From: Marinicauda algicola
Lineage (GTDB): Bacteria; Pseudomonadota; Alphaproteobacteria; Caulobacterales; Maricaulaceae
Length of the DNA stretch: 64,000 nucleotides
Direction: 5' to 3'
NCBI RefSeq assembly: GCF_017161425.1
Contig: NZ_CP071057.1
Coordinates: 3,349,501-3,413,500, forward strand
Translations under genes and position numbers: made by a program
Shown: in pieces, positions 40,992 to 49,638 of the stretch
Layout of the letters: each line of letters opens with the position of its first letter
How positions within the stretch are numbered: position 1 is the first letter of the stretch
Notes under the pieces: generated by a model
Databases searched by the model: none
What the model saw: only the letters and a program-made list of their open reading frames with translations
What the model was told of the DNA's origin: nothing

Positions 40992-41795
40992 ATGCGCTCA
41001 CTTCTCTTCGTTCCGGGCTCGAGGCCCGACCGCTTCGCCAAGGCGCTTGCCGCCGGGGCCGACGCGGTGTGCGTCGACCTGGAGGACGCCGTCGCCCCGG
41101 ACGGCAAGGCAGACGCGCGGGAGGCGGTCGTTGGCGCCCTGATAGCGGGAGATCGTGTCGGAGTACGCGTCAATAGCGTCCGCACAGACGACGGCAAGGC
41201 CGATCTCGACGCGCTCTCGACCGCTCCCGCCCCGGTCTTCGTCATGGTCCCCAAGGCGGAGACGCCCGGGGACATCGCTGCGGTTCGCGCTGGGATAGAT
41301 GCCCCCGTCATCGCCCTGGTCGAGACCGCGGAGGGCCTTCGCAATGCCTGGGACATCGCCGCGGCCGAAGGCGTCTCGGCGGTCATGTTCGGGGGTGGCG
41401 ACTATGCCGCCGAGCTCGGCATCGCCATGGATTTCGAGGCCCTGCTGTTTGCCCGCTCGCAGATCGTCGCCGCGGCGGCGAGGGCGCGCGTGCCGGCGAT
41501 CGACGTGCCTTGGCTCGACGTGTCCGATCCTGCCGGGCTGAAGCGCGAGGCAGAGCGGGTCAAGGCCTTGGGATATAGGGCGAAAGCCTGCATCCACCCG
41601 ACCCAGCTCGAGACCGTCAATGCCGTCTTCACGCCCACCCCGGACGAGATCGCGCGCGCGCAGGCGATCCTGCAGGCCCTTGAAAACGCACAGGGCGGGG
41701 CCGCGCTCCTGAATGGAAAGCTCATCGAGAAACCCGTCGCGCTCGGCGCGCGCCGCACGCTGGAGGCCGCGCGCTCGGCCGGACTGGAGACCTAG
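40992..41795 (+). CDS. CoA ester lyase, CitE/HpcH family
   Basis: A 267-residue TIM-barrel lyase of the citrate-lyase beta/citramalyl-CoA lyase family. FVPGSRPDRFAKAL near 6-19, CVDLEDAV 27-34, Arg59 in VRVN, Lys88 and Mg ligands Glu111 (VETAEG) and Asp137 (GGGDYAAELG). It is expected to cleave a 3-hydroxy-acyl-CoA, for example citramalyl-CoA to acetyl-CoA and pyruvate or a malyl-CoA type substrate. First gene of the operon with MaoC, acyl-CoA dehydrogenase and CoA-transferases; the set matches itaconate/mesaconate/citramalate breakdown (inference). Confidence 0.88.
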   Translation: MRSLLFVPGSRPDRFAKALAAGADAVCVDLEDAVAPDGKADAREAVVGALIAGDRVGVRVNSVRTDDGKADLDALSTAPAPVFVMVPKAETPGDIAAVRAGIDAPVIALVETAEGLRNAWDIAAAEGVSAVMFGGGDYAAELGIAMDFEALLFARSQIVAAAARARVPAIDVPWLDVSDPAGLKREAERVKALGYRAKACIHPTQLETVNAVFTPTPDEIARAQAILQALENAQGGAALLNGKLIEKPVALGARRTLEAARSAGLET

Positions 41796-41796
41796 A

Positions 41797-42318
41797 ATGG
41801 TTCAGAATTTCAAGGAGGTGGGTCCGCAGCGCTATCGCGAGACCTTCGGTCGCTACTTCGAGGACTTCCACGAGGGCGATGTCTACGAGCATCGTCCCGG
41901 CAAGACGGTGACCGAGTACGACAACCACCTCTTCACCCTGCTGACGCTGAACACCCATCCGATGCATTTCGACGCCGAGTTCGCCAAGGCTTCGGAATTC
42001 AAGAAGAATCTGGTGGTGAGCCCCTACACGCTCGCGCTCGTCATCGGCATGAGCGTGACCGATGTCTCCCAGAAGGCGATCGCCAATCTGGGGATGGACG
42101 AGGTGAAATTCACCGCCCCGGTCTTCGCCGGCGACACGATCTATGCCGAGAGCGAGGTGCTGGCCAAGCGCGAGAGCAAGAGCCGCCCCCATCAGGGCAT
42201 CGTCACCGTGGCCAGCCGCGGGATCAACCAGCGCGGCGAGACGGTCGTGACCTTCAAGCGCAACATGCTGATTCCAAAGAAAGGTTTCGGCGTCGAGGAC
42301 AAGGTGGAGAATTACTGA
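41797..42318 (+). CDS. MaoC family enoyl-CoA hydratase
   Basis: A 173-residue single hotdog hydratase. The catalytic Asp/His lie in TEYDNHLFTLLTLNTHPMH (about 39-57), and FTAPVFAGDTIYAES and the SRGINQRGETVVTFKRNML C-terminus are typical of mesaconyl-/itaconyl-CoA hydratase-type MaoC proteins. Probable reaction: hydration of an unsaturated C5-type acyl-CoA to the hydroxyacyl-CoA cleaved by the upstream CitE-like lyase. It starts 1 base after that gene and ends overlapping the dehydrogenase start (TGATG). Confidence 0.88.
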   Translation: MVQNFKEVGPQRYRETFGRYFEDFHEGDVYEHRPGKTVTEYDNHLFTLLTLNTHPMHFDAEFAKASEFKKNLVVSPYTLALVIGMSVTDVSQKAIANLGMDEVKFTAPVFAGDTIYAESEVLAKRESKSRPHQGIVTVASRGINQRGETVVTFKRNMLIPKKGFGVEDKVENY

Positions 42319-43514
42319 TGGCCGCTGCCGAAGACCATATCCTCACCGAGGCCGACGAGCGTCAGATGCTCGACGCGATCGCCAAGTGGATCGAGAAGAA
42401 GGTCGCCCCCGTCGCGATGAAGCTTGAGCACGCCGACGAATGGCCCGGAGACCTCGTCGAGGACATGAAGGAGCTCGGCCTGTTCGGCGCGCTGATCCAT
42501 CCCGATCATGGCGGGCTGGGCCTTTCCGCCACGGCCTACTCGAAGATCGTCATGATGATCGCCGAGGAGTGGATGAGCCTGACCGGGATCTTCAACTCCC
42601 ATCTCATGATGGCCCAGATCGTCCAGAAATTCGGGACGCAGAGGCAGAAGGACTACTGGCTGCCGCGCTTTGCGAGCGGAGAGCTGCGGGGCGGCCTCGC
42701 GCTGACCGAGCCCGATGCCGGCACCGACCTCCAGGCGATCCGCACCACCGCGAAACGCAGGGGCGACACCTACATCGTAAACGGCGCCAAGACCTGGATT
42801 TCCAATGCGATCAAGGGCCATTGCGCGGCGCTCCTGGTGAAGACCGATCCCGACGCCGAGCCGCGCTACAAGGGCATGTCCATGCTCATCGTCTCCAAGA
42901 TCGATCCCGAAACCGGCGCGCCTCGCAAGGGCATCCGCAACGGCAAGAAGCTGGAGAAACTCGGCTACAAGGGCATCGATTCCGGCGAGTTCGTCTTCGA
43001 GGACTACGAGGCCGATGCCGAGCTTGCCCTGGTCGGCGGGGAGGAGGGCAAGGGCTTCTTCATGGCGACCGGCGGACTGGAGATCGGGCGCATCAACATC
43101 GCCGCGCGCTCGGTCGGCATTGCGAGGCGAGCCTTGCGCGAATCCATCGCCTATTCCCAGCAGCGCCACACCATGGGCAAGCCGATCTGCGAGCATCAGG
43201 CGATCCAGCTCAAGCTCGGCGAAATGGCCGCCAAGACAAAGGCTTCCGAACTCCTGGTGCAGGACGCGGCACGCGCCTACGACACCGGCGAGCGCGTCGA
43301 CATGGAGGCGGGCATGGCGAAATACTTCGCCTCGGAAACCGCAGTGGAGGTCGCCACCGAAGCAATGCGCATCCATGGCGGCTACGGCTATTCCAAGGAA
43401 TACCCGATCGAGCGCCTCTATCGCGATGCGCCGCTGATGTGCATCGGGGAGGGCACCAACGAGATGCAGCGCATCATCATCGCCAAGCAGCTGATCAAGC
43501 GCAATCCGGTGTGA
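42318..43514 (+). CDS. Acyl-CoA dehydrogenase
   Basis: A 398-residue flavoenzyme. FAD-site segments: ALTEPDAGTDLQAIRTTA near 129-146, TWISNA near 156-161, and HTMGKPICEHQAIQ near 275-288; the catalytic base is Glu378 in IGEGTNE, in the position usual for short-chain enzymes. ATG 42318 overlaps the MaoC stop. Substrate by context: a branched or dicarboxylic acyl-CoA (e.g. methylsuccinyl-/glutaryl-type) giving the enoyl-CoA for the MaoC hydratase. Confidence 0.92.
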   Translation: MAAAEDHILTEADERQMLDAIAKWIEKKVAPVAMKLEHADEWPGDLVEDMKELGLFGALIHPDHGGLGLSATAYSKIVMMIAEEWMSLTGIFNSHLMMAQIVQKFGTQRQKDYWLPRFASGELRGGLALTEPDAGTDLQAIRTTAKRRGDTYIVNGAKTWISNAIKGHCAALLVKTDPDAEPRYKGMSMLIVSKIDPETGAPRKGIRNGKKLEKLGYKGIDSGEFVFEDYEADAELALVGGEEGKGFFMATGGLEIGRINIAARSVGIARRALRESIAYSQQRHTMGKPICEHQAIQLKLGEMAAKTKASELLVQDAARAYDTGERVDMEAGMAKYFASETAVEVATEAMRIHGGYGYSKEYPIERLYRDAPLMCIGEGTNEMQRIIIAKQLIKRNPV

Positions 43515-43525
43515 GACCGGGATGT

Positions 43526-43611
43526 CCTCTCCCGCTTGCGAGAGAGGTGCCCGCGAAGGGGCATCGCCCCCCTTCGGCCCTTCGGGCCACTCCCCGCTCC
43601 AGCGGGAGAAG
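43526..43611. repeat. Intergenic repeat with several hairpins
   Basis: Between the dehydrogenase and the first CoA-transferase: CCTCTC/GAGAGG (43526-43547), then GGGGCATCGCCCC and CCCTTCGGGCC-type hairpins and CCCGCT/AGCGGG at about 43593-43606. It is a non-coding repeat inside the operon and could attenuate or stabilise the message. No T-run follows the stems. Confidence 0.45.
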
Positions 43612-43636
43612 ACATCGCGCAGGGAGGATCGAACCC

Positions 43637-44779
43637 ATGCACAAGCCCCTGTCCGGCATACGGGTCCTGACGATCGAGCAGTATGGCGCCGGGCCCTACG
43701 GCACGCAGCTCCTGGCGAGCCTCGGCGCGGACGTCATCAAGATCGAGAACCCGGCGACCGGCGGGGACAGCGCGCGTCATGTCGGCCCGCATGGCCTGGG
43801 CGAGGCGGACAGCGAATTCTTCCAGACCTTCAACAGGAACAAGCGATCCGTCGCGCTGGACCTCAAGGACGCGACCGACCGGGAGAAGTTCGAGCGCCTG
43901 GTGAAGACCGCCGACGCCGTCGCCAACAATCTGCGTGGCGATCAGCCGGCCAAGCTGAAGCTCGATTACGCCGCGCTTTCAGGGATCAAGCCGTCCATCG
44001 TGTGCGCGCACCTGTCCGCCTACGGCCGCGGAGGCGCGCGCGAGGCATGGCCGGGCTACGACTATCTCATGCAGGCCGAAGCCGGGTTTCTCTCGTTGAC
44101 CGGCGAGCCGGACGCCCCGCCGGCGCGGTTCGGGCTTTCCATGGTCGATTTCATGACCGGCACGATGATGGCCACGGGCCTCGTTTCCGCGATCCTGGGG
44201 GCGCAGCGCACCGGCAGGGGCTGCGATGTCGACGTGTCGCTGCTCGACACTGCCCTGCACCAGCTCTCCTACCCGGCGACCTGGTATCTCAACGAGGGGA
44301 CGCAGACCCGCCGGGTCGCGCGCTCGGCCCATCCTTCCGTGGCGCCGTCCCAGCTGTTCAGGACGGCCGACGGCTGGATATTCCTGATGTGCCAGCTGCC
44401 GAAATTCTGGGAGATTTTCTGCCGCGAGGCCGGTTGCGAGGCGCTGCTGGAGGACGAGCGCTTCGCCACGCCGAGGGCGCGCGCGCAGAACCGCGACGCC
44501 CTCACCCGCGAACTCGATGCGGTCCTCCAGGCCGCCACCACAGCCGACTGGATGGTCCGCCTCGGCGGCAAGGTGCCGGTCGCCCCGGTCCACGACCTAG
44601 CCCAGGCGCTCGCCGCACCCGACGCGCAGGGCCTGGTCGAGACGGTCGATCACCCGGCCAAGCCTGACGGCCTGAAACTCCTGCGCGAGCCCTTCCGCAT
44701 CAACGGCGAACGCCCGTCCGGCACGCGCGCGCCAAGGCTCGGCGAACACACCGAGGACGTGCTGGGAGGGGACTCATGA
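43637..44779 (+). CDS. Family III CoA-transferase (CaiB/BaiF) 1
   Basis: A 380-residue CoA-transferase. IEQYGAGPYGTQLLASLGAD 13-32 (start of the Rossmann part), RNKRSVALDLKD 67-78, and catalytic Asp171 in LSMVDFMTG. It moves CoA from a donor such as succinyl-CoA to a carboxylic acid. GAGG before ATG 43637. Last codons overlap the second CoA-transferase (ATGA), suggesting a heteromer or two successive activations. Candidate acceptors: itaconate, mesaconate, citramalate or a methylsuccinate type (inference). Confidence 0.9.
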   Translation: MHKPLSGIRVLTIEQYGAGPYGTQLLASLGADVIKIENPATGGDSARHVGPHGLGEADSEFFQTFNRNKRSVALDLKDATDREKFERLVKTADAVANNLRGDQPAKLKLDYAALSGIKPSIVCAHLSAYGRGGAREAWPGYDYLMQAEAGFLSLTGEPDAPPARFGLSMVDFMTGTMMATGLVSAILGAQRTGRGCDVDVSLLDTALHQLSYPATWYLNEGTQTRRVARSAHPSVAPSQLFRTADGWIFLMCQLPKFWEIFCREAGCEALLEDERFATPRARAQNRDALTRELDAVLQAATTADWMVRLGGKVPVAPVHDLAQALAAPDAQGLVETVDHPAKPDGLKLLREPFRINGERPSGTRAPRLGEHTEDVLGGDS

Positions 44780-45945
44780 AACTCGCCGGCCTGAACGTCA
44801 TCGACCTCTCCGCCTTCCTGCCCGGGCCGCACCTGACGATGATGATGGCCGACCATGGCGCCGACGTGGTCATGGTCGAGCCGGCCAACGGGGTCGGCGA
44901 GCCGACGCGCGAGATCGGCTGGAAGACGCCAGACGGGGTCTCGGTCTGGTTCCGCAATATCGCGCGCGGCAAGCGTTCGCTGAAGCTGAACCTGAAGGAT
45001 CCCGACGGGCAGGCCCTGCTGCATGCGCTGGCGAAAGAGGCCGACGTGGTGGTGGAGGCCTTCCGGCCGGGCGTCGCGAAGCGGCTCGCGGCCGATTACG
45101 AGACGCTGTCGGCGATCAATCCGCGCCTCGTCTACTGCTCCATTTCCGCCTTCGGGCAGGAGGGGGCCTATGTCACGAAACCCGCTCACGATCTCACCGT
45201 CCAGGCGCTCGCCGGCCTCGTCGATCTCAACCGCGGGCTGGAGGATGGAAAGCCCGCCTCGCCCAACATGCCGGTCGCCGACATGGCCGCCTCGCTGATG
45301 GCGCTGTCGGCGATCCTGATGGCGCTCTACCGGCGCCACGAGACGGGGCGCGGCGACTTCATCGACATGGCGATGTACGATGCGTGCCTTGCCTCGACGC
45401 CGAACGTGACGGGGCCGGTCTTCGCCGATGGCGACCACCCCCCGGTCAAGGACATGAGGAGCTTCGGCGGGGCGGCGATGTATCATGTCTACGAGACGGG
45501 GGACGGCAAATTCCTCGTCCTCGGCGGCTCCGAGCCGAAATTCGCAAAGAACCTCCTCGACGCGCTCGGCCGGCCGGACCTGTTCGAGCTTGCCCGCACC
45601 GAGCCCGGCCCGGATCAGGAATCCCTGCGGACCTTCTTCCGCGAGACGTTCAAGGCGAGGAGCCTTGCCGAGTGGGAGGCTTTCCTCAGCCGGATCGATG
45701 TCTGCTGGGCGCCGGTGCGCACGCTCAAGGATGCGTTCGACGATCCCCACACCGAGGCGCGCGGCCTGGTCTTCACCGACGCGGACGGCAACCGCCATAT
45801 CGGCCTGCCGATGAAGTTCCGCAACGAACCGGGAAAGCCCTCCACGAGCCTGCCCGGGTTCGGCGAGCACTCCGAGGCGCTGGCGAGGCAGGCCGGTTTC
45901 GACGACGCGCGGATCAGGGCGATGACGGATCGCGGAGCGATCTAG
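44776..45945 (+). CDS. Family III CoA-transferase (CaiB/BaiF) 2
   Basis: A 389-residue paralog: LSAFLPGPHLTMMMADHGAD 11-30, GKRSLKLNLKDP 65-76, and catalytic Asp169 in PVADMAAS. Only distantly like the preceding copy, so the two probably act on different acids or form a heterodimer. Its TAG overlaps the TAG of the convergent GntR gene in CTAG (45942-45945), leaving no terminator between them. Confidence 0.9.
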   Translation: MKLAGLNVIDLSAFLPGPHLTMMMADHGADVVMVEPANGVGEPTREIGWKTPDGVSVWFRNIARGKRSLKLNLKDPDGQALLHALAKEADVVVEAFRPGVAKRLAADYETLSAINPRLVYCSISAFGQEGAYVTKPAHDLTVQALAGLVDLNRGLEDGKPASPNMPVADMAASLMALSAILMALYRRHETGRGDFIDMAMYDACLASTPNVTGPVFADGDHPPVKDMRSFGGAAMYHVYETGDGKFLVLGGSEPKFAKNLLDALGRPDLFELARTEPGPDQESLRTFFRETFKARSLAEWEAFLSRIDVCWAPVRTLKDAFDDPHTEARGLVFTDADGNRHIGLPMKFRNEPGKPSTSLPGFGEHSEALARQAGFDDARIRAMTDRGAI

Positions 45946-46667
45946 CCCTCTCGCGTCAGAACCATGTCGTAGGAGAAGCGGTCGCCGGGATGGACGCTCT
46001 CGGAGACCGCGATGATCCGGCCCTGCGCATCGAGATAGCGCCGGCGGGTCATCAGCGCCGCCCCCGCGACGGCAGCCTGCAAGGGCTCGGCCTCCTCCGG
46101 GGTCAGGAGATGGGCCTCGATGGCCTGCTCGATGCGGGCCGGGGCGATGCCGTGCTGGCGCTCGATCCAGTCGGTGATCGCACCGCGAAGCTCGGACAGG
46201 GCGATGGCGCCCGGTGCGAGATCGGCGCGCACCAGGATCACCGTGCGCGCCACGGGCGGCCCTTCCTCGCCCTCGCGCAACCCTGTGATCTGCAGATAGG
46301 CCGTATCCGGCTCGAGCCCGAAGCGGCGCACGAGAGCGGGATCGCCGTCCACCCGGCTCGTGGCGAGCACGCGCAGCCGCGCCGCGCGGGCGTATTGCAG
46401 CAGATCCTCCATCCCGCCGAGGCGCTGGGTGAAGGCGGCGGGAGTCTCCCGCGCCACCACCACGGTGCCCGCCCCGCGACGGCGCGCGATGAGGCCGGCC
46501 TCAGACAGGAGGCGCAGCGCCTCGCGCACGGTGTGGCGGGAAACCTTGTGGCTCGCCATCAGGGCGTGCTCGGTCGGCAGCTGCTCGCCGATGCCGGGGC
46601 GGCCTTCGGCGATGGCGCGCTTCAGGCTCTCGGCAAGCTGGGCGTAGCGGGGGGCCTGGTCGGTCAC
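45942..46667 (-). CDS. GntR/HutC-family regulator, probable palindrome-B repressor
   Basis: A 241-residue regulator: a winged helix at 5-75 (LPTEHALMASHKVSRHTVREAL) and a UTRA ligand-binding domain at about 90-238 (DLLQYARAARLRV to VSESVHPGDRFSYDM). GTG 46667 overlaps the stop of the 70-residue gene before it in GTGA, so that small gene and this one are co-transcribed. It lies between the two operons carrying TTTGTCCGGACAAA, and that site stands upstream of its own operon, so it is the natural candidate repressor (inference). Ligand probably an acyl-CoA or dicarboxylate. Confidence 0.87.
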   Translation of the reverse strand: MTDQAPRYAQLAESLKRAIAEGRPGIGEQLPTEHALMASHKVSRHTVREALRLLSEAGLIARRRGAGTVVVARETPAAFTQRLGGMEDLLQYARAARLRVLATSRVDGDPALVRRFGLEPDTAYLQITGLREGEEGPPVARTVILVRADLAPGAIALSELRGAITDWIERQHGIAPARIEQAIEAHLLTPEEAEPLQAAVAGAALMTRRRYLDAQGRIIAVSESVHPGDRFSYDMVLTREG

Positions 46668-46876
46668 ATCTGTCTCCGCTTCTCGTCCCACGCCGCGCTC
46701 AGGGCATCGCGATGGGCCGGCGCCGCGATCGCGATCGGCGCTCCTGCACATGCGTCGAGATCGAGTCCGTGAAGTCTCGCAATACCACATTCCGCGACGA
46801 CCGCATCGACGGGCGTGCGCGGACGCATCGCCGCGACGGCGTCTTGCAGCGAAATCGGGGCGGATTTTTTCGCCAT
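46664..46876 (-). CDS. Small protein co-transcribed with the GntR gene
   Basis: A 70-residue frame from ATG 46876: MAKKSAPISLQDAVAAMRPR, then TPVDAVVAECGIARLHGLDLDACAGAPIA and a basic end. I recognise no family. Its stop overlaps the GTG of the GntR gene, the usual sign of translational coupling here, and palindrome B lies just upstream. It may be a small co-regulator or a short leader peptide; a chance frame cannot be excluded. Confidence 0.5.
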   Translation of the reverse strand: MAKKSAPISLQDAVAAMRPRTPVDAVVAECGIARLHGLDLDACAGAPIAIAAPAHRDALSAAWDEKRRQM

Positions 46877-46916
46877 GGGTTCTTTTCCACCGAACCGGCG
46901 TGATGCTACAAGCAAA

Positions 46917-46930
46917 ATATGTCCGGACAA
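46917..46930. promoter_or_regulatory. Palindrome B over the start codon of MmgE/PrpD 1
   Basis: ATATGTCCGGACAA around the perfect core TGTCCGGACA (46920-46929). The ATG of the MmgE/PrpD gene (46919) lies inside it. It also sits 41 bases from the small gene-GntR start, so it can control both directions. Confidence 0.75.
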
Positions 46931-48286
46931 AGTTTCGCCCCCGTCACGCGCCGTCTCGCCGCGATCCTCGCCCGCCCGGTCTCGCACGGGGACAAGTCGC
47001 GCGCAGCCCGCGCTCTGCTCGACTGGACGGGCTGTGCGGTGGCCGGTGCGGCAAGCGCAGCAGGCCGCGCGGTGCGCGCGGCGCTGGCCGAGGAGGCGGC
47101 GGGGCCCTGCACGGTGATCGGCGGGGCGGGCCGCGCGCCGCTGGCCGCCTCGCTCGCCAACGGGGCGGTCGGCAACGTGCTGGAGATGGACGATGTCGAC
47201 AAGCGGGCCATCCTGCATCCCGGGCCGACCGTTATCCCGGCCGCGTTCGCCCTGGCGCAAGCGAAAGATGCGAGTACGGACGAATTCCTCGCAGGGCTCG
47301 TGCGCGGATACGAGGCGGTGATCCGGCTCGGGCGCACGGTCGGGCCGGGCCACTACGCCTTCTGGCACAATACCGGCACGTGCGGGCCCGTCGGAGCGGC
47401 GGCGGCATGTGCCTCGCTGCTGGGGCTCGATGCGGAGCGGACCGCCCATGCCCTCGCCCTCGCCGCGACGCAGGCGAGCGGGTTCTGGCAGACCCGTCAC
47501 GAGCCGGCCTCGATGGCGAAACAGCTCCACACCGCGCGTGCGGCCCATGCCGGACTGTTCGCGGCGCGGCTCGCGGCGGAAGGCTTCCAGGGACCGCTCA
47601 CCGTCTTTGAGGGCGAGCAGGGCTTCTTCGCCGCGACCTGCCCCGGCGCCGAGGCCGAGGACGTGGTGGCGCAGCTGGACTCGGGCTGGAAGATCCACGA
47701 GGTGAGCGTCAAGCCCTGGCCGGCCTGCCGCCACGCCCATCCGGCGATCGACGCGGCACTGGCGCTGCGCGCGCAGGGCGTGCGGCCGCAGGACATCGAC
47801 CGCATCGAACTGTCCACCTACGCGGACGCGGTTAAGTTCTGCGACCGTGTGAGGCCGCAAAGCGTGATCGAGGCGAAGTTCTCGCTGCAGCACTCGGTGG
47901 CGGTGGCCCTGATCGAGGGCCCGCCCCGTCTTTGCCATTTCGAGGCCGGAGCGTTCGAGCGAGAGGATGTCCGGGCCCTGGCCGCGAAGGTCCGCGTTCG
48001 GGCGGCGGAGCCTTGGGACGGCGCCTACCCCGCCCATTACGGGGCGGGGCTGAGGGCGGTGCTGGGCGGCGGGCGCGAGATCGCGCACCGCCAGCGCGAC
48101 GCGCTCGGCGACCCGGAAAATCCGCTCCCGGAAGAGCGCCTGACGCAGAAGGCCGAGGCCCTGTGCGCGGCCGGCGGCATGGATGCGGCCGCCGCCGCGC
48201 GCCTGATCGCGGCGGCGCTGTCGCTCGGCGAGGGCGGGGCGCTCGATACCTATGCCGCGGCCCTGCCGCGCGAGGCGGCGTCATGA
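46919..48286 (+). CDS. MmgE/PrpD family protein 1
   Basis: A 455-residue member of the MmgE/PrpD family, which includes 2-methylcitrate dehydratase and cis-aconitate decarboxylase. Typical parts: DWTGCAVAGAASAAG near 35-49, NGAVGNVLEMDDVD near 79-92, GLVRGYEAVIRLGR, and KPWPACRHAHPAID near 260-273. The start is ATG 46919 because no other start codon occurs before conserved sequence, though it lies inside the palindrome-B operator. Likely a (de)hydratase or decarboxylase acting on a tricarboxylic or branched dicarboxylic acid. It overlaps the next paralog by 4 bases. Confidence 0.88.
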   Translation: MSGQSFAPVTRRLAAILARPVSHGDKSRAARALLDWTGCAVAGAASAAGRAVRAALAEEAAGPCTVIGGAGRAPLAASLANGAVGNVLEMDDVDKRAILHPGPTVIPAAFALAQAKDASTDEFLAGLVRGYEAVIRLGRTVGPGHYAFWHNTGTCGPVGAAAACASLLGLDAERTAHALALAATQASGFWQTRHEPASMAKQLHTARAAHAGLFAARLAAEGFQGPLTVFEGEQGFFAATCPGAEAEDVVAQLDSGWKIHEVSVKPWPACRHAHPAIDAALALRAQGVRPQDIDRIELSTYADAVKFCDRVRPQSVIEAKFSLQHSVAVALIEGPPRLCHFEAGAFEREDVRALAAKVRVRAAEPWDGAYPAHYGAGLRAVLGGGREIAHRQRDALGDPENPLPEERLTQKAEALCAAGGMDAAAAARLIAAALSLGEGGALDTYAAALPREAAS

Positions 48287-49638
48287 ACCCGGCGGAACTC
48301 TTCGCCCGTCACGTCCTGTCGCTCGGCTGGGACGATCTGCCCGAAGCCGCGCAGGCGGCGGCCAGGCGCTTCTACCGCGACACGCTCGGCGTCGGGATCG
48401 CGGGATCGAAAGCCGCGTATGCGGACAAGGTGCTCGCCATCGCGCGCGGCTGGGGCACGGCGCAGGCGGTTCCGGCTGCCACCGTCTGGAACGGGCCGAA
48501 ACTGCCCGCCGCCGCGGCGGCCTATGTGAACGGCTTCCAGATCCACGGCCAGGAATATGACTGCGTGCACGAGCGCGCGGTGGTCCATCCCTTCGCGGTG
48601 ATCGGCGCGGCCCTGACCGCGGAAGCCGAGGCGCGCGGGGCCTCGGGCGCGGACCTGCTCGCGGCGATCGTGGGCGCGGTCGATGTCGCGGCCGGGATCG
48701 GGGTCGCGGTGACGAGCCCGATCCGCTTTTTCCGCCCGGCCAATGCCGGTCTGATCGGCGCGGCGTTCGGCATTGCGCGCCTTCGCGGCTTCGACGTGGA
48801 CACGACGCTGGACGCGGCCGGCTACGCGCTCGCCCAGGCGGCCGGCACGATGCAGGCCCATGTCGAGGGAACCCCCGCACTCGCGGTCCAGATCGCGGCC
48901 GGCGCGCGCGCGGCGATCCTTGCCGCGGATCTCGCCGGGGCCGGGCTGCGCGGCCCGCACGACATGCTGGAAGGTCCGTATGGATACTTTCCCCTGTTCG
49001 AGGAGCGCTGGAATCTGGCCCCGGTGCTCGACAGCCTCGGGACGGTGTTCCGCATCACCGAGCTCAGCCACAAGCCCTGGCCGACGGGCCGGGCCGCCCA
49101 GGGCGGGATCGCGATGGCGCTCCAGCTGCGCGGGGACGGGCTCGAGGCGGGCGAGATCGAGCAGGTCACGCTCACCGCGCCCCCGCTCGTCGCCCGGCTC
49201 GTCGGGCGCCGTCCGGAGCCGGACATGGGCGTGGCCCATGCCCGGCTGTGCTTTGCCTACACCGGCGCGGTCGCGCTGCGGCGCGGGGCGGTACGGCTCG
49301 ACGATTTCACGGCGCAGGCGCTGCGCGATCCCAGCACCCTGGCGCTCGCCGGCCGGATCGCGGTGGAGAGCGACGGGTCGCAGGACCCCGCCGCCTTCAC
49401 TCCGCAGACGCTCACCGTTCGGCTGAAATCGGGCGCGGTGAAGCGGGCGCGCACCGAGGCGCTCTACGGCAGTCCCGCCAAATCGATGAGCCAGGCCGAC
49501 GCCCGCGCCAAGCTCGAACACTGCCTCGATTTCGCCGGCGCGGCGGCGGGCGCGGACGCGCTGACGCGGGCAGTGGACGAACTCGATCGCCTACCGGATA
49601 TCCGTACACTCACAGGGCTTCTGGGAGCAGACGCATGA
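48283..49638 (+). CDS. MmgE/PrpD family protein 2
   Basis: A 451-residue paralog of the preceding gene: FYRDTLGVGIAGSKAA near 26-41, NGFQIHGQEYDCVHERAVVHP near 82-102 (the D-C-V-H block), and LSHKPWPTGRAAQGGIAMAL near 261-280. Tandem divergent PrpD copies with overlapping ends suggest a heteromeric enzyme or two isomerisation steps. Overlaps the ligase start in ATGA. Confidence 0.88.
   Translation: MNPAELFARHVLSLGWDDLPEAAQAAARRFYRDTLGVGIAGSKAAYADKVLAIARGWGTAQAVPAATVWNGPKLPAAAAAYVNGFQIHGQEYDCVHERAVVHPFAVIGAALTAEAEARGASGADLLAAIVGAVDVAAGIGVAVTSPIRFFRPANAGLIGAAFGIARLRGFDVDTTLDAAGYALAQAAGTMQAHVEGTPALAVQIAAGARAAILAADLAGAGLRGPHDMLEGPYGYFPLFEERWNLAPVLDSLGTVFRITELSHKPWPTGRAAQGGIAMALQLRGDGLEAGEIEQVTLTAPPLVARLVGRRPEPDMGVAHARLCFAYTGAVALRRGAVRLDDFTAQALRDPSTLALAGRIAVESDGSQDPAAFTPQTLTVRLKSGAVKRARTEALYGSPAKSMSQADARAKLEHCLDFAGAAAGADALTRAVDELDRLPDIRTLTGLLGADA

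Noticed and set aside
46750-47610. Alternative 286-codon frame overlapping the MmgE/PrpD start
   Set aside because: Arg/Gly-rich shadow in another frame; the MmgE/PrpD frame has clear family motifs.
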